A stretch of 64,000 bases of DNA from Meghimatium bilineatum (lineage: Eukaryota > Mollusca > Gastropoda > Stylommatophora > Philomycidae). This document shows positions 43,181-55,110 of this stretch, in pieces. The stretch is taken from positions 22,425,477-22,489,476 of the forward strand of contig CM067317.1 of the NCBI GenBank assembly GCA_034231615.1, in the 5' to 3' direction. Below the pieces are notes generated by a model. It did not search any database. It worked only from the letters and a program-made list of their open reading frames with translations, and was not told where the DNA came from. The translations under genes were made by a program, and so were the position numbers. Numbering within the stretch: position 1 is the stretch's first letter; each line of letters opens with the position of its first letter.

Positions 43181-44638
43181 TGTGGATAGCAAATACACTA
43201 ACTAGACAGTTGGTGCTTAATATATAGTATTTTAAAAAAGATTATCACTCTAGGTGATGAAATAATCCCTTTAGTTGTGAGCAGGTAGTTCTTGACAGTC
43301 CATAACCTTTCTGGTTTGTAAGGAGTCCCACTATCTACACACAAATCAAGTGAATGATTTGCCGTTATTTCGTGACATTTTCGGTACATCATACTAAGCG
43401 ACATAACTATATCATAAAACTAACATACGTATATGATATGGTCATTGTTGTGGCCATAATTGGCTATGGCAGTAATTGTGTAGTCTTAATTCACTCTCCC
43501 GCCGACCAACAGTCCCCGGTTTTTAGTTCATCTTTTATTTGTGGTTTAAAAAAACAAATTCTCAAATGCTTCACCCAGTCACAAAGAAGTGAGGTACCAG
43601 GGCTCATGCTTTAGAAAGATCACGGAATGGCGACATCGCTACTGAGCAAGTGCAAACGCAAGTACTAGTCAGGTTGTTTTGGTCACACTGACAGTGGTCA
43701 GACAGTGTGTACATCTGAGCACATACGAGAAAAATGTGTGCTATGATGCAAGTACATCACTCAGCTTACTTTTACCTTTACGACATCTTTTATGTTGTTC
43801 ATTGGATGTGTATTGGAGATGGGGGGGTGAGATGTGTACGTGCTACCTGATCGCTCTACAGAATGAAATATAATATTCCAGAGCAACGAGACATACACCA
43901 CTCATTTATAATATCTATGCGAAAAACAATATGTGGTCATAGATGTGTACCTTATGTGGGTAAATTATAATGAATGTTAATTGAAGACATTTTTTTGAAC
44001 CCATGTGCAAGACACATTTGTTTGTTTTGATGGGTAGATTTGTCTTAGTGGTCCATGATCCCTTTCAAACCTTGGATGTTACTCGCATTGGTTATATCGG
44101 GGCGTATTGTGTGACCTAGTGACCTGGGTAGTCCTTTCTGGACTGGTTAGTTTGATCTGGGGCGCAGTCTGAATGTCTAGTACGGACAATATATTTTTGG
44201 GGAGTGGGATTTAGTTCTAAATAGGACTTGTTTTCAATGGTGTTACTCGACTTAATAGACTGTGGTATGATGGTATTGTATCTTTCTATCCAATATCATC
44301 ATATGTGCATGTTACCACATTGGGAAATGTGGCTTGTCCTGTCTCGTACCTGAGGAATTGTTTTGTTTGTTTTTTTTGTTTGTTTATTATTTTTGGTTGC
44401 TTGTTTCTTCTATACTATAACTAAGCCTAAGTAAAGATTTATTTATTTCGTTCATCATAACGTTTCTTACTGTCTTTTCATTCTTCATCGTTTCTTTCTG
44501 TCCATATAGTTTACATGTCTTTACACATATTCACCAACTTACCTGCTCACATATTTGCCTACATACATACACATACTCATAATCTATATATGTACATATT
44601 TCTATACATTTCGTTTTCTTTGATAATAGAACATATAT
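43181..44638. other. Unassigned DNA
   Basis: At 44035-44080 TCTTAGTGGTCCATGATCCC then TTTCAAACC loosely resembles the ~50-bp motif at 4.1 and 42.3 kb. T-rich run at 44360-44390. No gene seen. Confidence 0.4.
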
Positions 44639-44639
44639 G

Positions 44640-44678
44640 ACCACACACACACACACACAAAAACTCACGCAAGTACAC

Positions 44679-44713
<35 letters not shown>

Positions 44714-44815
44714 ATATATATGAAAATTTATTTATATCTGAATATAAATAATGCTATATATATATATATATAATATATATCATATATATAATAATATATA
44801 TATAGATTTATATGC
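44640..44815. repeat. (CA)n and (TA)n cluster
   Basis: A short CA run (44643-44660) and three TA tracts separated by AAATTTATTTATATCTGAAT, which recurs at 44725 and 44818. Confidence 0.85.
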
Positions 44816-46134
44816 ACATTCATTTATATCTGAATATAAATAATGCTATTATACAGTTGCATTCTGTTCTTAAATTTGTTCAATTTTTCGTGTGTTTCTT
44901 GTATTCTTGCAAGGCACGTTCTAACATGTATATTACTCATTAAATAGCATATTTTGCCGTGAATTACAATCTTCAATGATAAAATGATGTTAACTCGAGC
45001 AAAGATTACAGGAATATCCCGATGTAAGAAAACTGCACTAAATGCACATTTTACATTATACCACATGGATAAGTGCAGGATGTGTGATGTACGATCACAC
45101 ATACACAAATGTATGCTATTATGAAAACGGTTTATTTAGATATTGATTTGAATTTGATGGTAGACATTTTCAAATACATTATAAAAGTTAGTTTTACTCT
45201 CTCTCTATATATATATATAATATAACAAGTGTGAAGTTGAAACGGTGCGATACATTGTTAGTTTACAACTTCATAATAGAGAGAATGAAGGAAGTTACAC
45301 AATAAAATACGTTGTTTTTATTCGGTCCATTTTTGTCATTCGATCAGTTTCTGTAACGTGGGAAGAGAGAGGACGAGAAAGAGATAAAGAGAGAGAAAAT
45401 GAGAGAAAGAGCTGGTGACGCTTCTGTTGTAATTACTTTTTACGCATGATATATTTATTTGAAATGGGAGTTGAACCCCTCCCCCTGTCAGTATGCCTCA
45501 ATGTTGATGTACTTGAGTGGTGTTTTGAAGGGGGTGGAGGAATGTATTTTGGAAATATTTAGGCACGAGGGTTCTGAATTATTGACAGTTGTTGACAAGG
45601 CAAGGGGTCATGGAAATATGAAAACATATGTATACATCTTAAATTCGATGATTGTTGAAGGATGCTGAGTTAGAACAAACGCACGTGACGTGAAAATGCG
45701 ATCAATAAGTTAAGAAACGTATGCTCATGAATTCTATTTGCAGATTTCTCATTTCCGAATCCAACAATTTCTGATGCCAGACTAACATATGCATGTGCTC
45801 TGGCTGAGTCAATAACGCAGTAGCAGGCGTGTTTGATGTGCGATTACTCTGGGCTATATAAGGCAGGGTTTAAATGATATAATGATTGTTCAACGGCAGA
45901 GTTGCCGTAGCGGGTATTTTAAGCCATATTTTGTTTAAAATTTAGCTTCTGTGAAATTTAGTACCCGTTAAATATTTTAGTGTGCGTTACAAGTTCATTA
46001 TATGCAACAAAAACCCTACTGTAGATCACAACGATATAGTCTCTGCCATCATCATGTGCTTGATAGCTGAACTACTCCCCACTATATCGGCTGTCATATG
46101 TCTCATTTAAAACAGTTGGGAACTAATTATAAAC
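44816..46134. other. Unassigned DNA
   Basis: Includes a small TA run near 45205 and a GA-rich stretch (45362-45410). A frame at 45459-45668 (+) has no recognised domain. CTATATAAGG near 45857 looks like a TATA box but no gene follows. Confidence 0.4.
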
Positions 46135-46490
46135 CATTTCTTGATTCTTGATTAGAAAACTGGCCTCACATCACGTGGGACATTCCCATAAGTGCGATGG
46201 TGTTTCGAGTCTAATGCCGCCTAAACAGACGTCGGCATCAGGGCACAACTCTGGCCCTTGCGACAGGTTTCTTTGTTGCTCCGCATACCCATGCCGTGCC
46301 CATAAACAACATGGTAACTGTTATCGAAGGTTACGACTACGGGATTGTATAGATGACGCGCCATGATGTTTCTATAAGAAGATAACCTCAATATAAAGAC
46401 ATGTCATCTACTTAAGTTTTCTGTTGCATGGTTGATTGGTCTAGTGAGCCATTGGTGAGACCCACAGACACAACCGCATGCGCGAAAGCA
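46135..46490 (-). mobile_element. Repeat X, copy 3
   Basis: Nearly full length in reverse: TTCTTGATTCTTGATTAGAA (tail of TCAAGAA units when read on the minus strand), then GCACAACTCTGGCCCTTGCG, AACATGGTAACTGTTATCGA, ATAAGAAGATAACCTCAATA, GAGCCATTGGTGAGACCCAC and CACAACCGCATGCGC. A short internal deletion is visible compared with the 54-kb copy. It abuts the Penelope-like element. Confidence 0.88.
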
Positions 46491-46499
46491 GTTGGGCAA

Positions 46500-48360
46500 G
46501 CCTGCGTTTTATAGGCAACCTACATTTCAGAAGCTCTTCAATCCCAGCAGACTATTGTCTCTACTAGTACCTGTCCTACGACACGCATCTCTGACTTCAA
46601 TCCTAGCAGACATATTGTCTCTGTCAGTTCCTGCCCTAAGGAACGCATCTTTGACTTCCTGGGTAGTGTTTTCGTTAGTGAGACATCACGCTACATTACT
46701 AAAAGACACTAGCCCTTCCTTATCTATCTTGACCTCTATTTCGATGTCCCCTATTCACACGTGTCGCCTCTTTATATTTAATGTCTGATCTGCCACCTTC
46801 ACACCTCCATACCAGAGTGTTTCAAGACCATGAAGTTTTTCCCTGACAAGCAATCTCACTCCCCCCCCCCGTGTCTATATCTACTCCCATCCGTCGTACG
46901 AAGCTTGGATCCTCTCTTAACGCCTTTGAGTTGGATGTATATTTCTTTGACTAATCAGTGGTGTCGTCATGAGCACCAAAATGGGATCCAGCTATGGCTT
47001 CATGTTGATGGGTCACATGGAGCACCAGGTGTGGAATACCTATGATGTGCCCTTTCCATTAGTGTTCCTCGTACATCGATGATGGGATTGCCATCAAAGA
47101 CATGTCTGATGCGCATCTGTTACGATATATATGCTTCATCGACAACTTTAATCCAGCCACCAAGTTCATACCCTATATTTCTACCTCCCATGTAAGATTC
47201 TTTTATATATTCGTGACCATCCAACCCTCCAGTCCTAGTACATGGGCACTCTAAAAACCAACTAATGCCCATAACTATCTCCTTTACACCACTTCTCATC
47301 CCTTGCCTGTCCCGATTAACCGCCATTCTCTTAACTTCTCCGTCTGGAGCTTTTGTGCAGTGGGGAGAACTTTCTCGAGAAAGTCCTAAGAGATGGTCCA
47401 TGTATTCCGCTACCACGTATAGTTCTACATGGTTATCACGTTTGCACTGTCTCGAGTGTGCAGCCTCTACCGCGAAGACATCACCAATAACACTAGGAGG
47501 TCTTCCTCCACGGACACATTAAAATATTTTGTAACCTTCCACCCCCATAGATCTGCTGCATGTATAGTTTTATCTCGACACCTTGCTCTTCTTCAGTCCC
47601 CTCGCAAGATGAATGAGTTATTATGTGGCCTACTTTGTCTGTGGTTTCTTATAGACATGACACTAACTTCAAGGATATATTGGTCCGGAATCACCTCAAT
47701 AATTCCGTTCCTAATCATTTTGCCATCACCACCCACAAATGTAGTAAATGCTACACAAATCAGCCGGACACGGTATGTCACATTCCCCACAACTACCTAC
47801 ACCAGTAAAGAGAGTTTCACATGTATACCCTGCAACGTCATAAATGCCTTCATCCAATAATTGCACAATGACGCACATAAATGAGACTGGGAGGCTCGCA
47901 GACCGATTATGTGAACATCTGTACAACATAAAAAACCATACTTGTACTACTGTTGCTGACCACTTAATAACACGGACCATTGGGTTGCTCATGATTTTTA
48001 TGTCCCAGCCATTAGTTCGGGAACGATTGAGATCTTTGGGATCAATGTCAGTCAGTCGTACAGATGATATCCTGTTGTTCCGTCATTTTTCTGTTTATTC
48101 TATTTCATCGATATTTGCCTGTGTTTAGTCTATTTTCTATTCGTGTTGTTTCACCTCTGACATTCTAGTTTGCATTATTCAGGATTATAGCTATAGTTGG
48201 CTATGCCATGTTAACGTTAACGTCAATAGTTCCATTCATGATCATATTATGTTGTGACTGTGCTCTTAATAGAGGCCTTATGGTAGGAACGTCAATGTGT
48301 GTGTTATTATGTGTATTTCTAGCGGTTAGGACAATTTCGTTACCTTGTTCCAAGCATGAA
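46500..48360 (+). mobile_element. Penelope-like element (RT plus GIY-YIG), broken
   Basis: Blocks in several plus-strand frames fit a Penelope-like retroelement. STKMGSSYGFMLMGHMEH (about 46970-47020) matches the GTKMGPSYA block; YIDDGIAI (47071-47094) is the catalytic box; FIDNFNPATKFIPYIS and KPTNAHNYLLYTTSHP (about 47255-47302) match the F..FLN..HP.IKF and KPTD.H.YL..SSHP blocks. Near the end KCSKCYTNQPDTVCHI and HINETGRLADRLCEHLYNIK, KNHTCTTVADH match the GIY-YIG endonuclease (normally YIGETGR.L..R..EHL..I). About half a dozen frame changes or stops lie between blocks. The N-terminal part is not visible. About 230 bp of likely 3' untranslated sequence follows. Confidence 0.85.
46530..46665. 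repeat. ~58-bp tandem duplication
   Basis: TTCAATCCCAGCAGACTATT ... CGCATCTCTGAC is followed by TTCAATCCTAGCAGACATAT ... CGCATCTTTGAC. It lies at the start of the Penelope-like element. Confidence 0.8.
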
Positions 48361-48980
48361 TCAGAAAGCTAGCTTATTGCATCGATGACGTTATATGACA
48401 ATTGTAACATGGCAACACTGTTTACCGATAAATTAAACAAAGACCGAGCCAAAACACTTGTAAAAATTGTGTTTTTAGATTGTCTCCGTCTGACCATGTC
48501 ACAGTTGCCAAAATTATTATGACAGCCTTTGTGCTCATTGTTATAACCTTGCCTCTATTAAGCAGATATGCGTGCATCTACTTTATGTATGTATTGTTAA
48601 TGTTTTTCTCTCTCTGTCTATGCTATTTCAATATCTATTTTCATTTGCACAACCTCAGTTGTCTTCATATTTTAATGTATATATGTTTTTTATTAACTAT
48701 TTAAATACTACAAACCTACAAGATAGCTACGGACATGCAATGGGCATAGTTTCCAATTTGAACCTAAGATGCGCCCCTATTTGTCTACTAAATAGTTGTG
48801 CTTGTTCTTCATGTTGTATAAGCTTGTGATTATGCCTACATAGTTCTTTTGTCCTGTATACTAAGAGGTAAATGTGAGTTATATGTATATTTCGTTTGTT
48901 TTCATTTCTACAATATAGATGAGTGTGTTATTCATCGTATAAAATATTTAATATTAATATTATATTAATATTACTAGTTA
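48361..48980. other. Unassigned DNA
   Basis: T-rich; frames 48480-48829 are rich in F and L with no motif. Confidence 0.4.
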
Positions 48981-48984
48981 ACAA

Positions 48985-50005
48985 GGGACAACTACTACAT
49001 AAAACAAGCATTATACAACAAAGTCAAAGCAAGGTAAGAGCAACAGATGGAGTATCAGAACCATTCACAGCAAAAACATGAGTCATATAGGAATGTGTGA
49101 TATCGCCTATTCTATTCAACATTCACATAGAATTATAAGAGAAACACACAATTATATATAAACAGATACAATAGATGATGAACAACTCAGCAACGAACTG
49201 CTTTTCGTTGAAGATCAAAGTGAGGCATCATATATGAAGACAAAGAATAACTGCAAACTTACATCAACTCACTATCAAGACTATGCAATAAATACATCCT
49301 ACGGATTTGCACACAAAAGACAGAAATTATGGAAAAAAAACGAGATCAGCAGAACACAAAAACAATTCAAGTCAAAGAGTGCAAGCATCTATGAAGTATC
49401 TTCAAAGGAGACGGACGACTCGGCAGACAGATATAAACAAGATGTCAAAAGGCAGAAGCTGTGGTATACCAGCTGTCACCTTTGCTATTGCATTCAAAAA
49501 TCAACATGGAAGTAAAGAAACACATGATTAAGAGCATATTTATACCAACACTATGCTACCAATGTCAGACTTGACTTCTCTTACTTGACTTGGTAAGAGA
49601 AAGATCGAAACTTGGGAAATTAAATGTCTAACGAAGGCTATTGCAGTCAGCAGACTCGACAAAATGTACAGTTGTAACATCAGAAATTTACTAAGTATCA
49701 CACCATGCATCGAATATATAAAGAGACAACAAATACAATGGTTTGAGAATCTTACGATGATGAACGATCAACTTCCCATAAGAGCTTATAACAAGATGAA
49801 ATTAGGATGCAGAGCTAAAGGCAGATCTAGGAAAGGGTGGATAGACAACATGAAGACTATCCTGAATATACATGACTGCACCTCAACCAGAGCAACACAC
49901 CTGGCTCTGGAACGCAGACTACATTTTCTTCACAAACCCATACGCTCAACAGCAAGTGGAAACCACGACAGCAACACCCGGGGATAGACAATAGACACTA
50001 TTTAA
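48985..50005 (+). mobile_element. LINE family C relic
   Basis: Reads KVKARVRATDGVSEPFTAKT, CVISPILFNIHIE (RQGC..SP.LFNI block), LLFVEDQSE (decayed catalytic YADD box), then, after broken coding, CYQCQT, LGKLNV, SITPCIEYIKRQQIQWFENL, GRSRKGWIDNMKTIL and STRATHLALERRLHF. The 3' end is GGGGATAGACAATAGACACT, shared with the 54.5-kb copy. Several frames are used. It is the second longest family C remnant. Confidence 0.82.
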
Positions 50006-50195
50006 TCACGAATGGTATATCATTTCTAAAATATCTTGCTTCCACATGGTTAGTACAGGAAGTCCCTGTACTGCGGTGGATATCGTACTCGCTACCAATT
50101 ATAAATCAAATCATATACTATTGCGTTAATAATTATCTCAGATTTAGCTCAGTGTCCATACTGTTAGTTAATGCCAAAATATTAGGTAGGTATTA
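50006..50195. other. Unassigned DNA
   Basis: Spacer between LINE and RNase H relic. Confidence 0.4.
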
Positions 50196-50199
50196 GGTA

Positions 50200-50800
50200 T
50201 GTTAATTATCCTCTTCGCACACCGGACAAGTCAATAAGTGCTCAGATCTCCACTTCAGTAAATCTTTCAGGGTATAACGGCTGATGATTCCGGTTCTATT
50301 CTGGTTCACTGCTCTTTTTGAAATCTTTGTCAGGGGTTATCTACGGGCCACTCCCATCCTCTCTCCCAATTCGCGCATTTTCGATATTGACTCATTCATC
50401 TCAAAATCCTCTGATCGTGAGGATTCACAAAGAGCAATGTGTATGTCTGCTCGGTTCATAGGCTGACCGTCTGTTGCGGTAGCGAGGCTAGCTAATTAGT
50501 CGGCTCGTTCATTTCCCTCCACGCCCGCGTGACCGGAGACAAAAATATGCGTGAGTCTTCGTTGTGATGCCCGCATTTCTGCTCTCTCTAATGACCGCCC
50601 ATTCCCTACGTACATCAACTGTTTTAACTTTCTGAATCATATTCAGTCACTTAGTATGCACGCATGGGAATATGCTTGCGATTCCAGCCAGTTAAGTGTC
50701 AGCATTACTGCGAATACTTCCTCTGTTATGCTGCTTGTTTTTGCGGTAAAGGGACTACTGGCTACGTGTACTGTTCTACCTGTTGATTAATGCAAAAAAA
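50200..50800 (-). mobile_element. RNase H retroelement fragment H, copy 1
   Basis: The minus strand reads TEEVFAVMLTLNWLESQAYS, ACILSD (second aspartate block), then LKQLMYVGNGRSLERAEMRA, SQRRLTHIFVSGHAGVEGNE, with PTNLASLATATDGQ-like coding across a stop, PMNRADIHIALCESSRSEDF and NQNRTGIISRYTLKDLLKWR, SEHLLTCPVCEED. The order, with HAGVEGNE.A.xLA as the RNase H signature and a final CPVC, identifies RNase H plus a C-terminal segment, distinct in sequence from family R. At least three stops or shifts are present. No capsid, protease or integrase coding is visible beside it. Confidence 0.8.
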
Positions 50801-50924
50801 TGCTAGGATCAACTTGTATGAGCTAGAGAAAATAACAGGTTTAGTGAAGAATGTGATAATTAGGTCAGAACGCCTATTTTCATTCCTGGAGCACGAGGTT
50901 CGAATTTTCCGAGTCCGAGCTGTT

Positions 50925-50925
<1 letters not shown>

Positions 50926-51006
<81 letters not shown>
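50926..51006. repeat. (TA)n microsatellite
   Basis: About 40 TA units. Confidence 0.95.
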
Positions 51007-51011
<5 letters not shown>

Positions 51012-51934
51012 ACATATATAGAGAAAGGCATGATGGTATTTTTGTGTTGCTGTTTCTAAAGTGGCTACCCTTCGACTCTGAAGTGCGATGGTTATTATAT
51101 ATATATATAACATTTATTGGCAGCTTGTTTTTAAATTATAGAATTAACATTGAACAACTTTAAGCAGTTTACAAGTTTACAATTCTCATTAATATATTCT
51201 GTAGATAAGTGTACAATACACAAAAATATATCGAGTCTAGTATTTTAAAACTTCCTTAATATATGGTCTATTTTAACTTAAGCTTGTGTACCCAAGACAC
51301 GGTGATTGGTCGAGAATGAGACTGAATGCAGATCGCATGAATATTAAGATTTAAGGAAGGGCACACAAGCATGCAAAATATAATGCAGGCCATCATCACG
51401 GTCTGATGATGAAACATGATAATATTGCAAGAAACTGTTCATAGAATAGTTGACAAAGAATGATAAAACGAAAGAAATAGAAAGCATAACAGCATGACAA
51501 GTCAGGAAGTCAAGAGCTATTCAAATACACAACACTGGGGTTCGAGTATGTAATTGTTGTGACTACACATGCCAATATGTCCTATGCGCGTATATGTTAG
51601 ACGTAATTACCAATGTTCACGTAGTCAACGTTGCGCTCAAGTCACATGCGTTATATCAAGGTGTATTATTTCTAAATTTCATTCATTTTGACTTTTAAAT
51701 TGTTTTATTATCTATTTTTTATTTAACCATTTCATTTGTCATATCATATTTACCAATATAAATTTCAAGTATGTGAATTAAACTGCAGTATATTTTTTCT
51801 GTTGTTTATTATATTTCTGGCTATACTACTAGATAATGAAATACATTATTGTCTTTCAGTACATACCGGACACATTTGTACTTTTTATTTGTACAGTATT
51901 GCTGAAATCGGATGTTTTGAGTTAATAACGCAAA
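51007..51934. other. Unassigned DNA
   Basis: A short TA run at about 51096-51110. A frame at 51736-51969 (+) has no motif. Confidence 0.4.
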
Positions 51935-52055
51935 TAAGACTGTCACACAACGCATCCCCCGTTCTCTGAACAATATCTTGCTGGAAATATTATAGTCTAT
52001 TTCCCCGGTACAAGAGAGATCTAGTAGGAGCTTGATAGCGAATGCTAGTACTTTG
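51935..52055 (+). mobile_element. SINE-A 3' part
   Basis: GTCACACAACGCATCCCCCG, TTCTCTGAACAATATCTTGC, GGTACAAGAGAGATCTAGTA and GGAGCTTGATAGCGAATGCT parallel the reverse complement of 60140-60262 and the 21.7-kb copy. Confidence 0.65.
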
Positions 52056-52915
52056 ATTTTCTTGTACTGGTGATAGGAGTCTGTAAGATTAAACATAAAA
52101 ACACATGTTTCTAGTTATTTCTAGTTACAAGACCGTGCGGTAGATTTTCTCAGTAATCAAGTCCTCAAAATCCCCTCCCCATTAAATGGTGCTTCTTCGA
52201 AAAGCCGCCTCCGACAATGTATTTTGATAGATGCCCCCTGATTTCGCCGCCTCTCTGCATCATAGCACGGTCATGTCTTAATTACATATAGTTATTTCTT
52301 ATCTAATAATGTTGCTATTTATTATGTGTCGTAAGCTGGTAATGTATTTGAATTTAAATTACAAATTTTTAGAAATGCTCCATTATGTAATTCTTATAGA
52401 TTCTCCAAAAGATCCTTTACAAGAACCATTGATATACATTTAAACATGTTTTCTATGTAGTTTTCTTCTTAGTATTGTTGTTTTTAATTCTGCTTTAAAG
52501 ATGATTATTTCTCCAAAGTTTTGCTAAAATAAATCTCAGAATGACCAGCAAGGTTTTAGTTTATTTTGGCTGCAGAACTCGTGAACATTGTTATGTTCTG
52601 CTTTCAATGAAGCTTGTTTATAGTCCATTGAATATTCAATATTAAAGATCATTGCATGTGTACTTTGTGTGGCCCAACAAATAAAAAGTACGAATATCAC
52701 AAAGTTTAGTAAAATGGTGTGACCAGTTGTAAGTAAGACTCTAATGTTCTAAAGAATGATATGGTTCATCCAAGGAATCAACGATCCACCTCATAAACAT
52801 ATATGTGAAATATTGATCAATATTTTCTAACCAATCATTTCTCATTAGAAAAATAAACATCCTTGTACTGAATGGTATGAAATCTAGCAAGATATGATTG
52901 ACTTGCATTCATTAT
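52056..52915. other. Unassigned DNA
   Basis: A C-rich patch at 52165-52260 is unusual locally. No gene seen. Confidence 0.4.
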
Positions 52916-52919
52916 ATGT

Positions 52920-53380
52920 GAGATGAGGATGTAGGTTATCACTAGCGCACGTCGAACATGTCCATATGTGCTCTGAGCACCGTCTCAATAAATCGATCAT
53001 CATGTAGCGACTCACAATAACAACTTCGCTTTCGGGTTTTTCCAATTTTCATACCAATATCTCGTAATTTTGAGGAACGACATGATTTACACTAATGACA
53101 ATCTTCCGAGCGTAGGAGGTCCATAAATTTATTCATCATGCCAAAAGGATCCATTGGTATACCCTTCGATTCTGTGACCACTCCCGCCAGTGTATTAGCT
53201 GCCTCATTACCGTTAACACCCGCATTTCCGAAAACGTATATTTAGGGGACATTCCTAATAAATTTGCATCTGCGTAATCCACAGTCCAGTCAATGTCAGC
53301 AATTCTCCGACCCATCGACAGCTCCAACCCATCGACAGCGAACAACTTCCGCTTCAGTTTTCCAGAGCAAGTTCATTGAA
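52920..53380 (-). mobile_element. RNase H retroelement fragment H, copy 2
   Basis: GRRIADIDWTVDYADANLLG, then VFGNAGVNGNEAANTLAGVV, TESKGIPMDPFGMMNKFMDL, LRSEDC and, further on, VIVSRYMMIDLLRRCSEHIW, TCSTCASDN. Each block has its counterpart in copy 1 (GHAGVEGNE, DGQPMNRADI, RSEDF, IISRYTLKDLLKWRSEHLLT, CPVCEEDN). It is more decayed: the histidine of the GHAG block is replaced. Confidence 0.75.
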
Positions 53381-54003
53381 AGAGAATAACTCTGTGACAC
53401 CATCTATAATAGTCTTCCGTTACAATTTTTAACTCACCCACTACTTATAGTTAGTGTTAAACAGAAATACATATTTAGCAAACATTGTCACGAGTCAGAA
53501 TCTAAGTTCACATAAGATTGCTCAACAGTGAACATATACAATGCCATCTGCAAAACGGAAAAGAGACTTCGCGGAATGCACGTTTAAAAACATACACTTA
53601 GGCATGACGAATCAAATAAACTGTATGTCCATGGCTAAATAATCATAACATTCATATTCAAAAAAATCAACATAATATGATGTTAAACCTAATATAGATT
53701 TAATAGATCAAAATAATGTACACATACAGCGGTATATTATAGTATTTTATTCAATTGCTCTCGAGTCCCTCACTACTTGTCTATTAATGTTCACGATTAG
53801 TTATAATGCAGTTTTTCCCGCTGTTTGCTACATGCTATGCTAATACAATGGGTACCAAATGTATACACACCCTTGATACATGTATACAAACTAACAGCTG
53901 AACACCATCTATTCCATTGTAAATGTGTTTGTGTATGTGTGTGTGTGTGTGTGTGTGTATATGCCCTAAATTTGGTATTATATCATATTCAGGATATACT
54001 TAG
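53381..54003. other. Unassigned DNA with a (GT)n run
   Basis: (GT)n at 53925-53959. No gene seen. Confidence 0.5.
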
Positions 54004-54004
54004 C

Positions 54005-54400
54005 GCATGCATTTGTGTCTGTGGGTCTAACCAATGGCTCACCAGACAAACCATGCAACAGAAAATCTTAGTAGATGACATGCCTTTATATCGAGGTTAT
54101 CTTATTGTAGAAGCTTCATGGCACGTCATCTATAAAATCCCGTACTCGTAACCCTCGATAACAGGTACCATGTTGTTCCGACAGGCCGACGTTGTGCTTA
54201 AACTAGTTACGGGCACGGCGTGGGTTGGCGGAACAACAAATAAACCTGTCGCAAGGGACAGAGTTGTGCCCTGATGTCGACGTCTGTTTAGGCGGCATCG
54301 AACTCGAAACACCATCGAGTCGAATGGCTGCTAGAATAGAGGACGGAGTACTTATGGGAATGCCTCACGTGCTGTGAGCGAGTTTTCTAATCAAGAATCA
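54005..54400 (+). mobile_element. Repeat X, copy 4 (reference copy)
   Basis: Full length: GCATGCATTTGTGTCTGTGG at the start, then GCTCACCAGACAAACCATGC, ATATCGAGGTTATCTTATTG, TACCATGTTGTTCCGACAGG, GTGGGTTGGCGGAACAACAA, TGTGCCCTGATGTCGACGTC, and TTTCTAATCAAGAATCAGG at the end. There is no long frame and no terminal inverted repeat. Confidence 0.88.
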
Positions 54401-54534
54401 GGAAATACTTGTTCAATGTCGTGTGTTTCTTGTTTCGTGTTACAAGGCACGTTCCGACATTCCCATAGCTCATACAATGTCATTAAATAGTACAAGTCTA
54501 AATAGTTATAGACATTTTATACACGTCTATAACT

Positions 54535-54790
54535 TGTTCAAGACGACATGTGTCCCGAACAGGGATATAACCAAATATGATCCGGGCACAAAGCCAGATG
54601 AGTACTACGAAAAAGATGGATAGAAAACATCAGGGGCATCTTGAACAAACAGGATCATAGTGCAGCCGAGGCAACACATCTGACCTTCGAACACACGCTC
54701 GAACTCCAATCACCCCTACGCTTAACGGCAAGAGTGGATAACAAACCACTTGGGAAAAGACAATAGACAACACTATTCAGGACACATTAA
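54535..54790 (+). mobile_element. LINE family C 3' end
   Basis: AAGATGGATAGAAAACATCA, GCAACACATCTGACCTTCGA, CCCCTACGCTTAACGGCAAG and AAGACAATAGACAACACTAT match the ends of the 49-kb and 59.6-kb copies. Only the last ~80 codons are represented, with shifts. Confidence 0.75.
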
Positions 54791-54839
54791 CCCATCATTT
54801 ATCTGTCGTTTGTTGCTTTCAGAACGATCTGGATTCACA

Positions 54840-55110
54840 ATAGTCCGCCGTTGCTTAAGCTGTTCGCCTTGTGTTAAAGAGGTAACTGGTTCGAATCAGG
54901 CGCGCGTCGTCTTTTTATAAGGTGGATTTTTTTCGGAGATCCCTGTGGATTATCACTTGTAGCTACGGAGTTACGTGCTATGAGTATACTCTCGGCAGGC
55001 GGCGTGCCGCTTCGTTGAGAGTGACGGAGTACATACGGGAAACCGAGTACAGTGAAGTCAATCTTCTACGGCTTTAAAACCCGGTAAACCCTTTTTAACC
55101 TGGTACCTTT
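54840..55110 (+). mobile_element. SINE-C copy 1 with tRNA-like head
   Basis: The head has TGCTTAAGCTGTTCGCC (weak A box) and CTGGTTCGAATCAGGCG (good B box). The body includes GATCCCTGTGGATTATCACT, GCCGCTTCGTTGAGAGTGAC and GGGAAACCGAGTACAGTGAA. The minus-strand copy at 37.3 kb shares the body. Probably Pol III-transcribed originally. Confidence 0.8.

Noticed and set aside
45850-45900. TATA box CTATATAAGG as a promoter
   Set aside because: No downstream gene or initiator is visible; such sequences are frequent in AT-rich DNA.
50200-50800. Host RNase H gene
   Set aside because: Several stops and shifts, a second decayed copy nearby, and retroelement-type C-terminal cysteines.
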